The notes: generated from the letters alone by a model not told the origin. A DNA stretch of 64,000 nucleotides from Xiphophorus maculatus (GCF_002775205.1 NC_036462.1:32851114-32915113); one strand, 5' to 3'. Shown: positions 46,287-57,321, counted from the stretch's first letter. Made by a program: numbers and translations.

Positions 46287-46657
46287 TAAATCTTCAATAT
46301 ATCTTTTCATTTCAAGGCAAGTTAATGGACTATAATGTGAAATTTAACACAAGTATAAGGCTGCCCGCTTTTTCACCAACATACTGTGCTCTCTGAGAGG
46401 ATCTGTGGTATAACTATTTGACATTGTATCATGCCCATCGATGATATTAGGCAAGAACAAATTTTCATTCCAAGATTAGTCTATGGACAACATTGTGAAA
46501 TTTGTCACAAGTATAAGTCTGCCCGTTTGTTCACCAACATACTGGAGTCTCTGAGAGGATCTGTGGTATAACTATTTGACATTGTTCCATGCACATCGAT
46601 GACATTATTGTTTAACAGATTTTGAACCCTCTACCCGGAACTCTTCAGAGAGAAAGT

Positions 46658-46730
46658 GTTTCTGTAGTGTAGTGATTATCACGTTTGCTTAACACGCAAA
46701 AGGTCTCTGGTTCGAAACCAGACAGAAACA
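46658..46730 (+). tRNA. trnav-aac: tRNA-Val (AAC), G19A
   Basis: G19A class. Confidence 0.88.
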
Positions 46731-46865
46731 GACCTTGTAGGTTATGCTTTTCACAATGTGTAGTGAGACATCAAGTCTTCCTGTAATGTGAAGGATTATA
46801 TGGTAATCAACTGTAATGCAGGTATCGTTAAAATCAAGTCTACTACTCCTTAATTGACACTTGAA

Positions 46866-46937
46866 GGTTCTATGGTGTAATGGTTAGCACTCTGGACTCT
46901 GACTCCAGCAATCTGAGTTCAAGTCTCAGTAGAACCT
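46866..46937 (+). tRNA. trnaq-cug: tRNA-Gln (CTG)
   Basis: Consensus. Confidence 0.95.
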
Positions 46938-47165
46938 TTTGTCTTTTCTCCTAATTTCATCAATATATCTTTTCATTTCAGGGCAAGTTAATGGACTACA
47001 ATGTGAAATTTGGCGCAAGTATACGTCTGCCCGATTTCTCACCAACATACTGGGGTCTCTGAGAGGATCTGTGGTATAACTATTTGACATTGTATCATGC
47101 GTAGCGATGACATTATTCTTAGACAAATTTTGGACCCTCTACTGGGAAGTACTCAAATAGAAAGA

Positions 47166-47238
47166 GTTTCTGTAGTGTAGTGGTTATCACGTTTGCTTAA
47201 CACGCAAAAGGTCTCTGGTTCGAAACCAGACAGAAACA
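47166..47238 (+). tRNA. trnav-aac: tRNA-Val (AAC)
   Basis: Consensus body, with marker flanks on both sides (AAATAG, GTAGATT). Confidence 0.95.
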
Positions 47239-47373
47239 GACCTTGTAGATTATGCTTTTCACAATGTGTAGTGAGACATCAAGTCTTCCTGTAATGTGAA
47301 GGATTATATGGCAATCAACTGTAATGCAGGTATTGTTAAAATCAAGTCTACTACTCCTTAAATGCCGCTTGAA

Positions 47374-47438
47374 GGTTCTATGGTGTATTGGTTAGCACTC
47401 TGACTCCAGCAATCTGAGTTCAAGTCTCAGTAGAACCT
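47374..47438 (+). pseudogene. tRNA-Gln (CTG), 7-nt deletion in the anticodon arm
   Basis: 65 nt instead of 72. GCACTCTGACTCCAG replaces the longer consensus, so 7 nt lying between repeated CTCTG/CTCTGA motifs were lost and the anticodon stem-loop cannot form. Also A15T. The following spacer is otherwise normal. Confidence 0.92.
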
Positions 47439-47666
47439 TTTGTCTTTTCTCCTAATTTCATCAATATATCTTTTCATTTCAGGGCAAGTTAATGGACTAC
47501 AATGTGAAATTTGGCGCAAGTATACGTCTGCCCGATTTCTCACCAACATACTGGGGTCTCTGAGAGGATCTGTGGTATAACTATTTGACATTGTATCATG
47601 CGTAGCGATGACATTATTCTTAGACAAATTTTGGACCCTCTACTGGGAAGTACTCAAAGAGAAAGA

Positions 47667-47739
47667 GTTTCTGTAGTGTAGTGGTTATCACGTTTGCTTA
47701 ACACGCAAAAGGTCTCTGGTTCGAAACCAGACAGAAACA
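47667..47739 (+). tRNA. trnav-aac: tRNA-Val (AAC)
   Basis: Consensus, partner of the broken Gln. Confidence 0.95.
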
Positions 47740-47874
47740 GACCTTGTAGGTTATGCTTTTCACAATGTGTAGTGAGACATCAAGTCTTCCTGTAATGTGA
47801 AGTATTATATGGCAATCAACTGTAATGCAGGTATCGTTAAAATCAAGTCTACTACTCCTTAAATGACACTTGAA

Positions 47875-47946
47875 GGTTCTATGGTGTAATGGTTAGCACT
47901 CTGGACTCTGACTCCAGCAATCTGAGTTCAAGTCTCAGTAGAACCT
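47875..47946 (+). tRNA. trnaq-cug: tRNA-Gln (CTG)
   Basis: Consensus with GAATTTT flank. Confidence 0.95.
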
Positions 47947-48174
47947 TTTGAATTTTCTCCTAATTTCATCAATATATCTTTTCATTTCAGGGCAAGTTAA
48001 TGGACTACAATGTGAAATTTGGCGCAAGTATACGTCTGCCCGATTTCTCACCAACATACTGGGGTCTCTGAGAGGATCTGTGGTATAACTATTTGACATT
48101 GTATCATGCGTAGCGATGACATTATTCTTAGACAAATTTTGGACCCTCTACTGGGAAGTACTCAAAGAGAAAGA

Positions 48175-48247
48175 GTTTCTGTAGTGTAGTGGTTATCACG
48201 TTTGCTTAACACGCAAAAGGTCTCTGGTTCGAAACCAGACAGAAACA
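48175..48247 (+). tRNA. trnav-aac: tRNA-Val (AAC)
   Basis: Consensus; unlike 35846, it follows a GAATTTT-type Gln without T6A. Confidence 0.95.
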
Positions 48248-48382
48248 GACCTTGTAGGTTATGCTTTTCACAATGTGTAGTGAGACATCAAGTCTTCCTG
48301 TAATGTGAAGGATTATATGGCAATCAACTGTAATGCAGGTATTGTTAATATCAAGTCTACTACTCCTTAAATGCCACTTGAA

Positions 48383-48454
48383 GGTTCTATGGTGTAATGG
48401 TTAGCACTCTGGACTCTGACTCCAGCAATCTGAGTTCAAGTCTCAGTAGAACCT
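48383..48454 (+). tRNA. trnaq-cug: tRNA-Gln (CTG)
   Basis: Consensus, head of the second 2676-bp block. The upstream spacer has a private change (GTTAATATC). Confidence 0.95.
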
Positions 48455-48682
48455 TTTGTCTTTTCTCCTAATTTCATCAATATATCTTTTCATTTCAGGG
48501 CAAGTTAATGGACTACAATGTGAAATATGGCGCAAGTATACGTCTGCCCGATTTCTCACCAACATACTGGGGTCTCTGAGAGGATCTGTGGTATAACTAT
48601 TTGACATTGTATCATGCGTAGCGATGACTTTATTCTTAGACAAATTTTGGACCCTCTACTGGGAAGTACTCAAAGAGAAAGA

Positions 48683-48755
48683 GTTTCTGTAGTGTAGTGG
48701 TTATCACGTTTGCTTCACACGCAAAAGGTCTCTGGTTCGAAACCAGACAGAAACA
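48683..48755 (+). tRNA. trnav-cac: tRNA-Val (CAC)
   Basis: Consensus. Confidence 0.95.
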
Positions 48756-48890
48756 GCTTTTGTGGGTTATGCTCTTCACAATGTGTAGTTACACATCAAG
48801 CCTTCCTGTTATGTGAATCATTATATTGCAACCGACTTTAATGAAGGGATCTTTGAAATCAAGTGTACCGCTCTTTCATTGACATGTGAT

Positions 48891-48962
48891 GGTTCTATGG
48901 TGTAATGGTTAGCACTCTGGGCTTTGAATCCAGAGATCTGTGTTCAAGTCTCAGTAGAACCT
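48891..48962 (+). tRNA. trnaq-uug: tRNA-Gln (TTG), A52T
   Basis: Last of the four A52T copies. Confidence 0.87.
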
Positions 48963-49333
48963 TAAATCTTCAATATATCTTTTCATTTCAAGGCAAGTTA
49001 ATGGACTATAATGTGAAATTTAACACAAGTATAAGGCTGCCCGCTTTTTCACCAACATACTGTGCTCTCTGAGAGGATCTGTGGTATAACTATTTGACAT
49101 TGTATCATGCCCATCGATGATATTAGGCAAGAACAAATTTTCATTCCAAGATTAGTCTATGGACAACATTGTGAAATTTGTCACAAGTATAAGTCTGCCC
49201 GTTTGTTCACCAACATACTGGAGTCTCTGAGAGGATCTGTGGTATAACTATTTGACATTGTTCCATGCACATCGATGACATTATTGTTTAACAGATTTTG
49301 AACCCTCTACCCGGAACTCTTCAGAGAGAAAGT

Positions 49334-49406
49334 GTTTCTGTAGTGTAGTGATTATCACGTTTGCTTAACACGCAAAAGGTCTCTGGTTCGAAACCAGACA
49401 GAAACA
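49334..49406 (+). tRNA. trnav-aac: tRNA-Val (AAC), G19A
   Basis: G19A class. Confidence 0.88.
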
Positions 49407-49541
49407 GACCTTGTAGGTTATGCTTTTCACAATGTGTAGTGAGACATCAAGTCTTCCTGTAATGTGAAGGATTATATGGTAATCAACTGTAATGCAGGTA
49501 TCGTTAAAATCAAGTCTACTACTCCTTAATTGACACTTGAA

Positions 49542-49613
49542 GGTTCTATGGTGTAATGGTTAGCACTCTGGACTCTGACTCCAGCAATCTGAGTTCAAGT
49601 CTCAGTAGAACCT
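49542..49613 (+). tRNA. trnaq-cug: tRNA-Gln (CTG)
   Basis: Consensus. Confidence 0.95.
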
Positions 49614-49841
49614 TTTGTCTTTTCTCCTAATTTCATCAATATATCTTTTCATTTCAGGGCAAGTTAATGGACTACAATGTGAAATTTGGCGCAAGTATAC
49701 GTCTGCCCGATTTCTCACCAACATACTGGGGTCTCTGAGAGGATCTGTGGTATAACTATTTGACATTGTATCATGCGTAGCGATGACATTATTCTTAGAC
49801 AAATTTTGGACCCTCTACTGGGAAGTACTCAAATAGAAAGA

Positions 49842-49914
49842 GTTTCTGTAGTGTAGTGGTTATCACGTTTGCTTAACACGCAAAAGGTCTCTGGTTCGAA
49901 ACCAGACAGAAACA
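49842..49914 (+). tRNA. trnav-aac: tRNA-Val (AAC)
   Basis: Consensus body with the AAATAG and GTAGATT marker flanks. Confidence 0.95.
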
Positions 49915-50049
49915 GACCTTGTAGATTATGCTTTTCACAATGTGTAGTGAGACATCAAGTCTTCCTGTAATGTGAAGGATTATATGGCAATCAACTGTAA
50001 TGCAGGTATTGTTAAAATCAAGTCTACTACTCCTTAAATGCCGCTTGAA

Positions 50050-50114
50050 GGTTCTATGGTGTATTGGTTAGCACTCTGACTCCAGCAATCTGAGTTCAAG
50101 TCTCAGTAGAACCT
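50050..50114 (+). pseudogene. tRNA-Gln (CTG), 7-nt deletion in the anticodon arm
   Basis: Duplicate of the 65-nt pseudogene at 47374, 2676 bp away. Confidence 0.92.
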
Positions 50115-50342
50115 TTTGTCTTTTCTCCTAATTTCATCAATATATCTTTTCATTTCAGGGCAAGTTAATGGACTACAATGTGAAATTTGGCGCAAGTATA
50201 CGTCTGCCCGATTTCTCACCAACATACTGGGGTCTCTGAGAGGATCTGTGGTATAACTATTTGACATTGTATCATGCGTAGCGATGACATTATTCTTAGA
50301 CAAATTTTGGACCCTCTACTGGGAAGTACTCAAAGAGAAAGA

Positions 50343-50415
50343 GTTTCTGTAGTGTAGTGGTTATCACGTTTGCTTAACACGCAAAAGGTCTCTGGTTCGA
50401 AACCAGACAGAAACA
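50343..50415 (+). tRNA. trnav-aac: tRNA-Val (AAC)
   Basis: Consensus. Confidence 0.95.
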
Positions 50416-50550
50416 GACCTTGTAGGTTATGCTTTTCACAATGTGTAGTGAGACATCAAGTCTTCCTGTAATGTGAAGTATTATATGGCAATCAACTGTA
50501 ATGCAGGTATCGTTAAAATCAAGTCTACTACTCCTTAAATGACACTTGAA

Positions 50551-50622
50551 GGTTCTATGGTGTAATGGTTAGCACTCTGGACTCTGACTCCAGCAATCTG
50601 AGTTCAAGTCTCAGTAGAACCT
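50551..50622 (+). tRNA. trnaq-cug: tRNA-Gln (CTG)
   Basis: Consensus with GAATTTT flank. Confidence 0.95.
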
Positions 50623-50850
50623 TTTGAATTTTCTCCTAATTTCATCAATATATCTTTTCATTTCAGGGCAAGTTAATGGACTACAATGTGAAATTTGGCG
50701 CAAGTATACGTCTGCCCGATTTCTCACCAACATACTGGGGTCTCTGAGAGGATCTGTGGTATAACTATTTGACATTGTATCATGCGTAGCGATGACATTA
50801 TTCTTAGACAAATTTTGGACCCTCTACTGGGAAGTACTCAAAGAGAAAGA

Positions 50851-50923
50851 GTTTCTGTAGTGTAGTGGTTATCACGTTTGCTTAACACGCAAAAGGTCTC
50901 TGGTTCGAAACCAGACAGAAACA
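50851..50923 (+). tRNA. trnav-aac: tRNA-Val (AAC)
   Basis: Consensus. Confidence 0.95.
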
Positions 50924-51058
50924 GACCTTGTAGGTTATGCTTTTCACAATGTGTAGTGAGACATCAAGTCTTCCTGTAATGTGAAGGATTATATGGCAAT
51001 CAACTGTAATGCAGGTATTGTTAAAATCAAGTCTACTACTCCTTAAATGCCACTTGAA

Positions 51059-51130
51059 GGTTCTATGGTGTAATGGTTAGCACTCTGGACTCTGACTCCA
51101 GCAATCTGAGTTCAAGTCTCAGTAGAACCT
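51059..51130 (+). tRNA. trnaq-cug: tRNA-Gln (CTG)
   Basis: Consensus. The spacer after it has the ATACATC variant also seen after 28695 and 61154. Confidence 0.95.
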
Positions 51131-51358
51131 TTTGTCTTTTCTCCTAATTTCATCAATATATCTTTTCATTTCAGGGCAAGTTAATGGACTACAATGTGAA
51201 ATATGGCGCAAGTATACATCTGCCCGATTTCTCACCAACATACTGGGGTCTCTGAGAGGATCTGTGGTATAACTATTTGACATTGTATCATGCGTAGCGA
51301 TGACATTATTCTTAGACAAATTTTGGACCCTCTACTGGGAAGTACTCAAAGAGAAAGA

Positions 51359-51431
51359 GTTTCTGTAGTGTAGTGGTTATCACGTTTGCTTCACACGCAA
51401 AAGGTCTCTGGTTCGAAACCAGACAGAAACA
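51359..51431 (+). tRNA. trnav-cac: tRNA-Val (CAC)
   Basis: Consensus; counterpart at 61454. Confidence 0.95.
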
Positions 51432-51566
51432 GCTTTTGTGGGTTATGCTCTTCACAATGTGTAGTTACACATCAGGCCTTCCTGTTATGTGAATCATTAT
51501 ATCGCAACCGACTTTAATGAAGGGATCTTTGAAATCAAGTGTACCGCTCTTTCATTGACATGTGAT

Positions 51567-51638
51567 GGTTCTATGGTGTAATGGTTAGCACTCTGGGCTT
51601 TGAATCCAGAGATCTGAGTTCAAGTCTCAGTAGAACCT
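51567..51638 (+). tRNA. trnaq-uug: tRNA-Gln (TTG)
   Basis: Consensus with the longer ATGTCC flank; CATCAGGCC variant upstream. Confidence 0.95.
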
Positions 51639-52017
51639 TATGTCCTTAAATCTTCAATATATCTTTTCATTTCAAGGCAAGTTAATGGACTATAATGTGA
51701 AATTTAACACAAGTATAAGGCTGCCCGCTTTTTCACCAACATACTGTGCTCTCTGAGAGGATCTGTGGTATAACTATTTGACATTGTATCATGCCCATCG
51801 ATCATATTAGGCAAGAACAAATTTTCATTCCAAGATTAGTCTATGGACAACATTGTGAAATTTGTCACAAGTATAAGTCTGCCCGTTTGTTCACCAACAT
51901 ACTGGAGTCTCTGAGAGGATCTGTGGTATAACTATTTGACATTGTTCCATGCACATCGATGACATTATTGTTTAACAGATTTTGAACCCTCTACCCGGAA
52001 CTCTTCAGAGAGAAAGT

Positions 52018-52090
52018 GTTTCTGTAGTGTAGTGATTATCACGTTTGCTTAACACGCAAAAGGGCTCTGGTTCGAAACCAGACAGAAACA
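52018..52090 (+). tRNA. trnav-aac: tRNA-Val (AAC), G19A
   Basis: G19A plus a T to G change in the variable loop (AGGGC). Shared only with 62113, 10095 bp away. Confidence 0.87.
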
Positions 52091-52148
52091 GACCTTGTAG
52101 GTTATGCTTTTCACAATGTGTAGTGAGACATCAAGTCTTCCTGTAATG

Positions 52149-52373
52149 CACAGGTGTCAAACTCCAGTCCTCGAGGGCCACAGTCCTGCAGTTTTTAGAT
52201 GTGCCACAGCTACAAAACACTGAAATGAAACGTCTTAATTACCTCCTCCTTGTGTAGATCAGTTCTCCCAGCCTTGCTAACGACCTAATCATTCTATTCA
52301 GGTGTGGTGCAGCAGAGGCACATCTAAAAGTTGCAGGACAGTGGCCCTCGAGGACTGGAGTTTGACACCCCTG
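52149..52373. mobile_element. hAT-like MITE inserted in the tRNA array
   Basis: 225-bp insertion in the Val-to-Gln spacer. It is flanked by an exact 8-bp duplication CTGTAATG (52141-52148 and 52374-52381), the target-site length of hAT transposases. The ends are inverted: TGTCAAACTCCAGTCCTCGA on the left and its inverse ending ACACCCCTG on the right. There is no coding capacity. Same family as 11209-11402. Confidence 0.93.
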
Positions 52374-52458
52374 CTGTAATGTGAAGGATTATATGGCAAT
52401 CAACTGTAATGCAGGTATTGTTAAAATCAAGTCTACTACTCCTTAAATGCCGCTTGAA

Positions 52459-52530
52459 GGTTCTATGGTGTATTGGTTAGCACTCTGGACTCTGACTTCA
52501 GCAATCTGAGTTCAAGTCTCAGTAGAACCT
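52459..52530 (+). tRNA. trnaq-cug: tRNA-Gln (CTG), A15T and C40T
   Basis: A15T plus a G30-T40 wobble in the anticodon stem. First Gln gene after the MITE, 892 bp from the previous Gln (659 plus 233). Confidence 0.87.
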
Positions 52531-52758
52531 TTTGTCTTTTCTCCTAATTTCATCAATATATCTTTTCATTTCAGGGCAAGTTAATGGACTACAATGTGAA
52601 ATTTGGCGCAAGTATACGTCTGCCCGATTTCTCACCAACATACTGGGGTCTCTGAGAGGATCTGTGGTATAACTATTTGACATTGTATCATGCGTAGCGA
52701 TGACATTATTCTTAGACAAATTTTGGACCCTCTACTGGGAAGTACTCAAAGAGAAAGA

Positions 52759-52831
52759 GTTTCTGTAGTGTAGTGGTTATCACGTTTGCTTAACACGCAA
52801 CAGGTCTCTGGTTCGAAACCAGACAGAAACA
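52759..52831 (+). tRNA. trnav-aac: tRNA-Val (AAC), A43C
   Basis: The 3' anticodon arm is GCAAC, so the outer pair 27-43 is T-C. Shared with 54425 and 62621. Confidence 0.86.
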
Positions 52832-52966
52832 GACCTTGTAGGTTATGCTTTTCACAATGTGTAGTGAGACATCAAGTCTTCCTGTAATGTGAAGTATTAT
52901 ATGGCAATCAACTGTAATGCAGGTATCGTTAAAATCAAGTCTACTACTCCTTAAATGACACTTGAA

Positions 52967-53038
52967 GGTTCTATGGTGTAATGGTTAGCACTCTGTACTC
53001 TGACTTCAGCAATCTGAGTTCAAGTCTCAGTAGAACCT
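52967..53038 (+). tRNA. trnaq-cug: tRNA-Gln (CTG), G30T and C40T
   Basis: Both sides of pair 30-40 are T, a T-T mismatch in the anticodon stem. Also in 54633 and 62829. Confidence 0.85.
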
Positions 53039-53266
53039 TTTGAATTTTCTCCTAATTTCATCAATATATCTTTTCATTTCAGGGCAAGTTAATGGACTAC
53101 AATGTGAAATTTGGCGCAAGTATACGTCTGCCCGATTTCTCACCAACATACTGGGGTCTCTGAGAGGATCTGTGGTATAACTATTTGACATTGTATCATG
53201 CGTAGCGATGACATTATTCTTAGACAAATTTTGGACCCTCTACTGGGAAGTACTCAAAGAGAAAGA

Positions 53267-53339
53267 GTTTCTGTAGTGTAGTGGTTATCACGTTTGCTTA
53301 ACACGCAAAAGGTCTCTGGTTCAAAACCAGACAGAAACA
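53267..53339 (+). tRNA. trnav-aac: tRNA-Val (AAC), G57A
   Basis: T-loop TTCAAAA; A at 57 is a permitted purine but weakens the B box. Shared with 54933. Confidence 0.88.
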
Positions 53340-53474
53340 GACCTTGTAGGTTATGCTTTTCACAATGTGTAGTGAGACATCAAGTCTTCCTGTAATGTGA
53401 AGGATTATATGGCAATCAACTGTAATGCAGGTATTGTTAAAATCAAGTCTACTACTCCTTAAATGCCACTTGAA

Positions 53475-53546
53475 GGTTCTATGGTGTAATGGTTAGCACT
53501 CTGGACTCTGACTCCAGCAATCTGAGTTCAAGTCTCAGTAGAACCT
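53475..53546 (+). tRNA. trnaq-cug: tRNA-Gln (CTG) with TTG-type spacer
   Basis: Consensus CTG body fused right after the gene to the shortened TTG flank (CCTTAAATC). It thereby lost the immediate T4 terminator of its class. Confidence 0.93.
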
Positions 53547-53917
53547 TAAATCTTCAATATATCTTTTCATTTCAAGGCAAGTTAATGGACTATAATGTGA
53601 AATTTAACACAAGTATAAGGCTGCCCGCTTTTTCACCAACATACTGTGCTCTCTGAGAGGATCTGTGGTATAACTATTTGACATTGTATCATGCCCATCG
53701 ATGATATTAGGCAAGAACAAATTTTGATTCCAAGATTAGTCTATGGACAACATTGTAAAATTTGTCACAAGTATAAGTCTGCCCGTTTGTTCACCAACAT
53801 ACTGGAGTCTCTGAGAGGATCTGTGGTATAACTATTTGACATTGTTCCATGCACATCGATGACATTATTGTTTAACAGATTTTGAACCCTCTACCCGGAA
53901 CTCTTCAGAGAGAAAGT

Positions 53918-53989
53918 GTTCTGTAGTGTAGTGATTATCACGTTTGCTTAACACGCAAAAGGTCTCTGGTTCGAAACCAGACAGAAACA
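53918..53989 (+). pseudogene. tRNA-Val (AAC), acceptor base deleted
   Basis: 72 nt: one T of the 5' GTTTCTG arm is missing, so the seven-pair acceptor stem cannot form. Also G19A. First of five such copies. Confidence 0.85.
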
Positions 53990-54124
53990 GACCTTGTAGG
54001 TTATGCTTTTCACAATGTGTAGTGAGACATCAAGTCTTCCTGTAATGTGAAGGATTATATGGCAATCAACTGTAATGCAGGTATTGTTAAAATCAAGTCT
54101 ACTACTCCTTAAATGCCGCTTGAA

Positions 54125-54196
54125 GGTTCTATGGTGTATTGGTTAGCACTCTGGACTCTGACTCCAGCAATCTGAGTTCAAGTCTCAGTAGAACCT
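54125..54196 (+). tRNA. trnaq-cug: tRNA-Gln (CTG), A15T
   Basis: A15T class, head of the second 1666-bp unit. Confidence 0.88.
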
Positions 54197-54424
54197 TTTG
54201 TCTTTTCTCCTAATTTCATCAATATATCTTTTCATTTCAGGGCAAGTTAATGGACTACAATGTGAAATTTGGCGCAAGTATACGTCTGCCCGATTTCTCA
54301 CCAACATACTGGGGTCTCTGAGAGGATCTGTGGTATAACTATTTGACATTGTATCATGCGTAGCGATGACATTATTCTTAGACAAATTTTGGACCCTCTA
54401 CTGGGAAGTACTCAAAGAGAAAGA

Positions 54425-54497
54425 GTTTCTGTAGTGTAGTGGTTATCACGTTTGCTTAACACGCAACAGGTCTCTGGTTCGAAACCAGACAGAAACA
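54425..54497 (+). tRNA. trnav-aac: tRNA-Val (AAC), A43C
   Basis: Counterpart of 52759. Confidence 0.86.
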
Positions 54498-54632
54498 GAC
54501 CTTGTAGGTTATGCTTTTCACAATGTGTAGTGAGACATCAAGTCTTCCTGTAATGTGAAGTATTATATGGCAATCAACTGTAATGCAGGTATCGTTAAAA
54601 TCAAGTCTACTACTCCTTAAATGACACTTGAA

Positions 54633-54704
54633 GGTTCTATGGTGTAATGGTTAGCACTCTGTACTCTGACTTCAGCAATCTGAGTTCAAGTCTCAGTAGA
54701 ACCT
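54633..54704 (+). tRNA. trnaq-cug: tRNA-Gln (CTG), G30T and C40T
   Basis: Counterpart of 52967. Confidence 0.85.
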
Positions 54705-54932
54705 TTTGAATTTTCTCCTAATTTCATCAATATATCTTTTCATTTCAGGGCAAGTTAATGGACTACAATGTGAAATTTGGCGCAAGTATACGTCTGCCCG
54801 ATTTCTCACCAACATACTGGGGTCTCTGAGAGGATCTGTGGTATAACTATTTGACATTGTATCATGCGTAGCGATGACATTATTCTTAGACAAATTTTGG
54901 ACCCTCTACTGGGAAGTACTCAAAGAGAAAGA

Positions 54933-55005
54933 GTTTCTGTAGTGTAGTGGTTATCACGTTTGCTTAACACGCAAAAGGTCTCTGGTTCAAAACCAGACAG
55001 AAACA
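54933..55005 (+). tRNA. trnav-aac: tRNA-Val (AAC), G57A
   Basis: Counterpart of 53267. Confidence 0.88.
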
Positions 55006-55140
55006 GACCTTGTAGGTTATGCTTTTCACAATGTGTAGTGAGACATCAAGTCTTCCTGTAATGTGAAGGATTATATGGCAATCAACTGTAATGCAGGTAT
55101 TGTTAAAATCAAGTCTACTACTCCTTAAATGCCACTTGAA

Positions 55141-55212
55141 GGTTCTATGGTGTAATGGTTAGCACTCTGGACTCTGACTCCAGCAATCTGAGTTCAAGTC
55201 TCAGTAGAACCT
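55141..55212 (+). tRNA. trnaq-cug: tRNA-Gln (CTG) with TTG-type spacer
   Basis: Counterpart of 53475. Confidence 0.93.
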
Positions 55213-55583
55213 TAAATCTTCAATATATCTTTTCATTTCAAGGCAAGTTAATGGACTATAATGTGAAATTTAACACAAGTATAAGGCTGCCCGCTTTTTC
55301 ACCAACATACTGTGCTCTCTGAGAGGATCTGTGGTATAACTATTTGACATTGTATCATGCCCATCGATGATATTAGGCAAGAACAAATTTTGATTCCAAG
55401 ATTAGTCTATGGACAACATTGTAAAATTTGTCACAAGTATAAGTCTGCCCGTTTGTTCACCAACATACTGGAGTCTCTGAGAGGATCTGTGGTATAACTA
55501 TTTGACATTGTTCCATGCACATCGATGACATTATTGTTTAACAGATTTTGAACCCTCTACCCGGAACTCTTCAGAGAGAAAGT

Positions 55584-55655
55584 GTTCTGTAGTGTAGTGA
55601 TTATCACGTTTGCTTAACACGCAAAAGGTCTCTGGTTCGAAACCAGACAGAAACA
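55584..55655 (+). pseudogene. tRNA-Val (AAC), acceptor base deleted
   Basis: Counterpart of 53918. Confidence 0.85.
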
Positions 55656-55790
55656 GACCTTGTAGGTTATGCTTTTCACAATGTGTAGTGAGACATCAAG
55701 TCTTCCTGTAATGTGAAGGATTATATGGCAATCAACTGTAATGCAGGTATTGTTAAAATCAAGTCTACTACTCCTTAAATGCCGCTTGAA

Positions 55791-55862
55791 GGTTCTATGG
55801 TGTATTGGTTAGCACTCTGGACTCTGACTCCAGCAATCTGAGTTCAAGTCTCAGTAGAACCT
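55791..55862 (+). tRNA. trnaq-cug: tRNA-Gln (CTG), A15T
   Basis: A15T class, head of the third 1666-bp unit. Confidence 0.88.
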
Positions 55863-56090
55863 TTTGTCTTTTCTCCTAATTTCATCAATATATCTTTTCA
55901 TTTCAGGGCAAGTTAATGGACTACAATGTGAAATTTGGCGCAAGTATACGTCTGCCCGATTTCTCACCAACATACTGGGGTCTCTGAGAGGATCTGTGGT
56001 ATAACTATTTGACATTGTATCATGCGTAGCGATGACATTATTCTTAGACAAATTTTGGACCCTCTACTGGGAAGTACTCAAAGAGAAAGA

Positions 56091-56163
56091 GTTTCTGTAG
56101 TGTAGTGGTTATCACATTTGCTTAACACGCAAAAGGTCTCTGGTTCGAAACCAGACAGAAACA
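56091..56163 (+). tRNA. trnav-aac: tRNA-Val (AAC), G26A
   Basis: Same hinge change as 24966 and 58772; this unit lacks A43C. Confidence 0.9.
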
Positions 56164-56298
56164 GACCTTGTAGGTTATGCTTTTCACAATGTGTAGTGAG
56201 ACATCAAGTCTTCCTGTAATGTGAAGTATTATATGGCAATCAACTGTAATGCAGGTATCGTTAAAATCAAGTCTACTACTCCTTAAATGACACTTGAA

Positions 56299-56370
56299 GG
56301 TTCTATGGTGTAATGGTTAGCACTCTGGACTCTGACTCCAGCAATCTGAGTTCAAGTCTCAGTAGAACCT
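56299..56370 (+). tRNA. trnaq-cug: tRNA-Gln (CTG)
   Basis: Consensus. The flank is a longer T run (CCTTTTTAATTTT), giving T5 at the gene end. Confidence 0.95.
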
Positions 56371-56598
56371 TTTTAATTTTCTCCTAATTTCATCAATATA
56401 TCTTTTCATTTCAGGGCAAGTTAATGGACTACAATGTGAAATTTGGCGCAAGTATACGTCTGCCCGATTTCTCACCAACATACTGGGGTCTCTGAGAGGA
56501 TCTGTGGTATAACTATTTGACATTGTATCATGCGTAGCGATGACATTATTCTTAGACAAATTTTGGACCCTCTACTGGGAAGTACTCAAAGAGAAAGA

Positions 56599-56671
56599 GT
56601 TTCTGTAGTGTAGTGGTTATCACGTTTGCTTAACACGCAAAAGGTCTCTGGTTCGAAACCAGACAGAAACA
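56599..56671 (+). tRNA. trnav-aac: tRNA-Val (AAC)
   Basis: Consensus. Confidence 0.95.
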
Positions 56672-56806
56672 GACCTTGTAGGTTATGCTTTTCACAATGT
56701 GTAGTGAGACATCAAGTCTTCCTGTAATGTGAAGGATTATATGGCAATCAACTGTAATGCAGGTATTGTTAAAATCAAGTCTACTACTCCTTAAATGCCA
56801 CTTGAA

Positions 56807-56878
56807 GGTTCTATGGTGTAATGGTTAGCACTCTGGACTCTGACTCCAGCAATCTGAGTTCAAGTCTCAGTAGAACCT
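56807..56878 (+). tRNA. trnaq-cug: tRNA-Gln (CTG) with TTG-type spacer
   Basis: Recombinant unit as at 53475. Confidence 0.93.
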
Positions 56879-57249
56879 TAAATCTTCAATATATCTTTTC
56901 ATTTCAAGGCAAGTTAATGGACTATAATGTGAAATTTAACACAAGTATAAGGCTGCCCGCTTTTTCACCAACATACTGTGCTCTCTGAGAGGATCTGTGG
57001 TATAACTATTTGACATTGTATCATGCCCATCGATGATATTAGGCAAGAACAAATTTTGATTCCAAGATTAGTCTATGGACAACATTGTAAAATTTGTCAC
57101 AAGTATAAGTCTGCCCGTTTGTTCACCAACATACTGGAGTCTCTGAGAGGATCTGTGGTATAACTATTTGACATTGTTCCATGCACATCGATGACATTAT
57201 TGTTTAACAGATTTTGAACCCTCTACCCGGAACTCTTCAGAGAGAAAGT

Positions 57250-57321
57250 GTTCTGTAGTGTAGTGATTATCACGTTTGCTTAACACGCAAAAGGTCTCTG
57301 GTTCGAAACCAGACAGAAACA
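57250..57321 (+). pseudogene. tRNA-Val (AAC), acceptor base deleted
   Basis: Same class as 53918; the flank after it is GACTTTG. Confidence 0.85.

Larger units (their letters stand above)
45707..51058 (+). repeat. Tandem duplication of a 2676-bp, ten-gene block
   Basis: Copies 45707-48382 and 48383-51058. Shared rare markers at this spacing are the 65-nt Gln pseudogene, A52T Gln-TTG with ATATTGCAACC before it, AAATAGAAAG before Val, GTAGATTATGC after Val, and GAATTTT after Gln. Confidence 0.95.
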
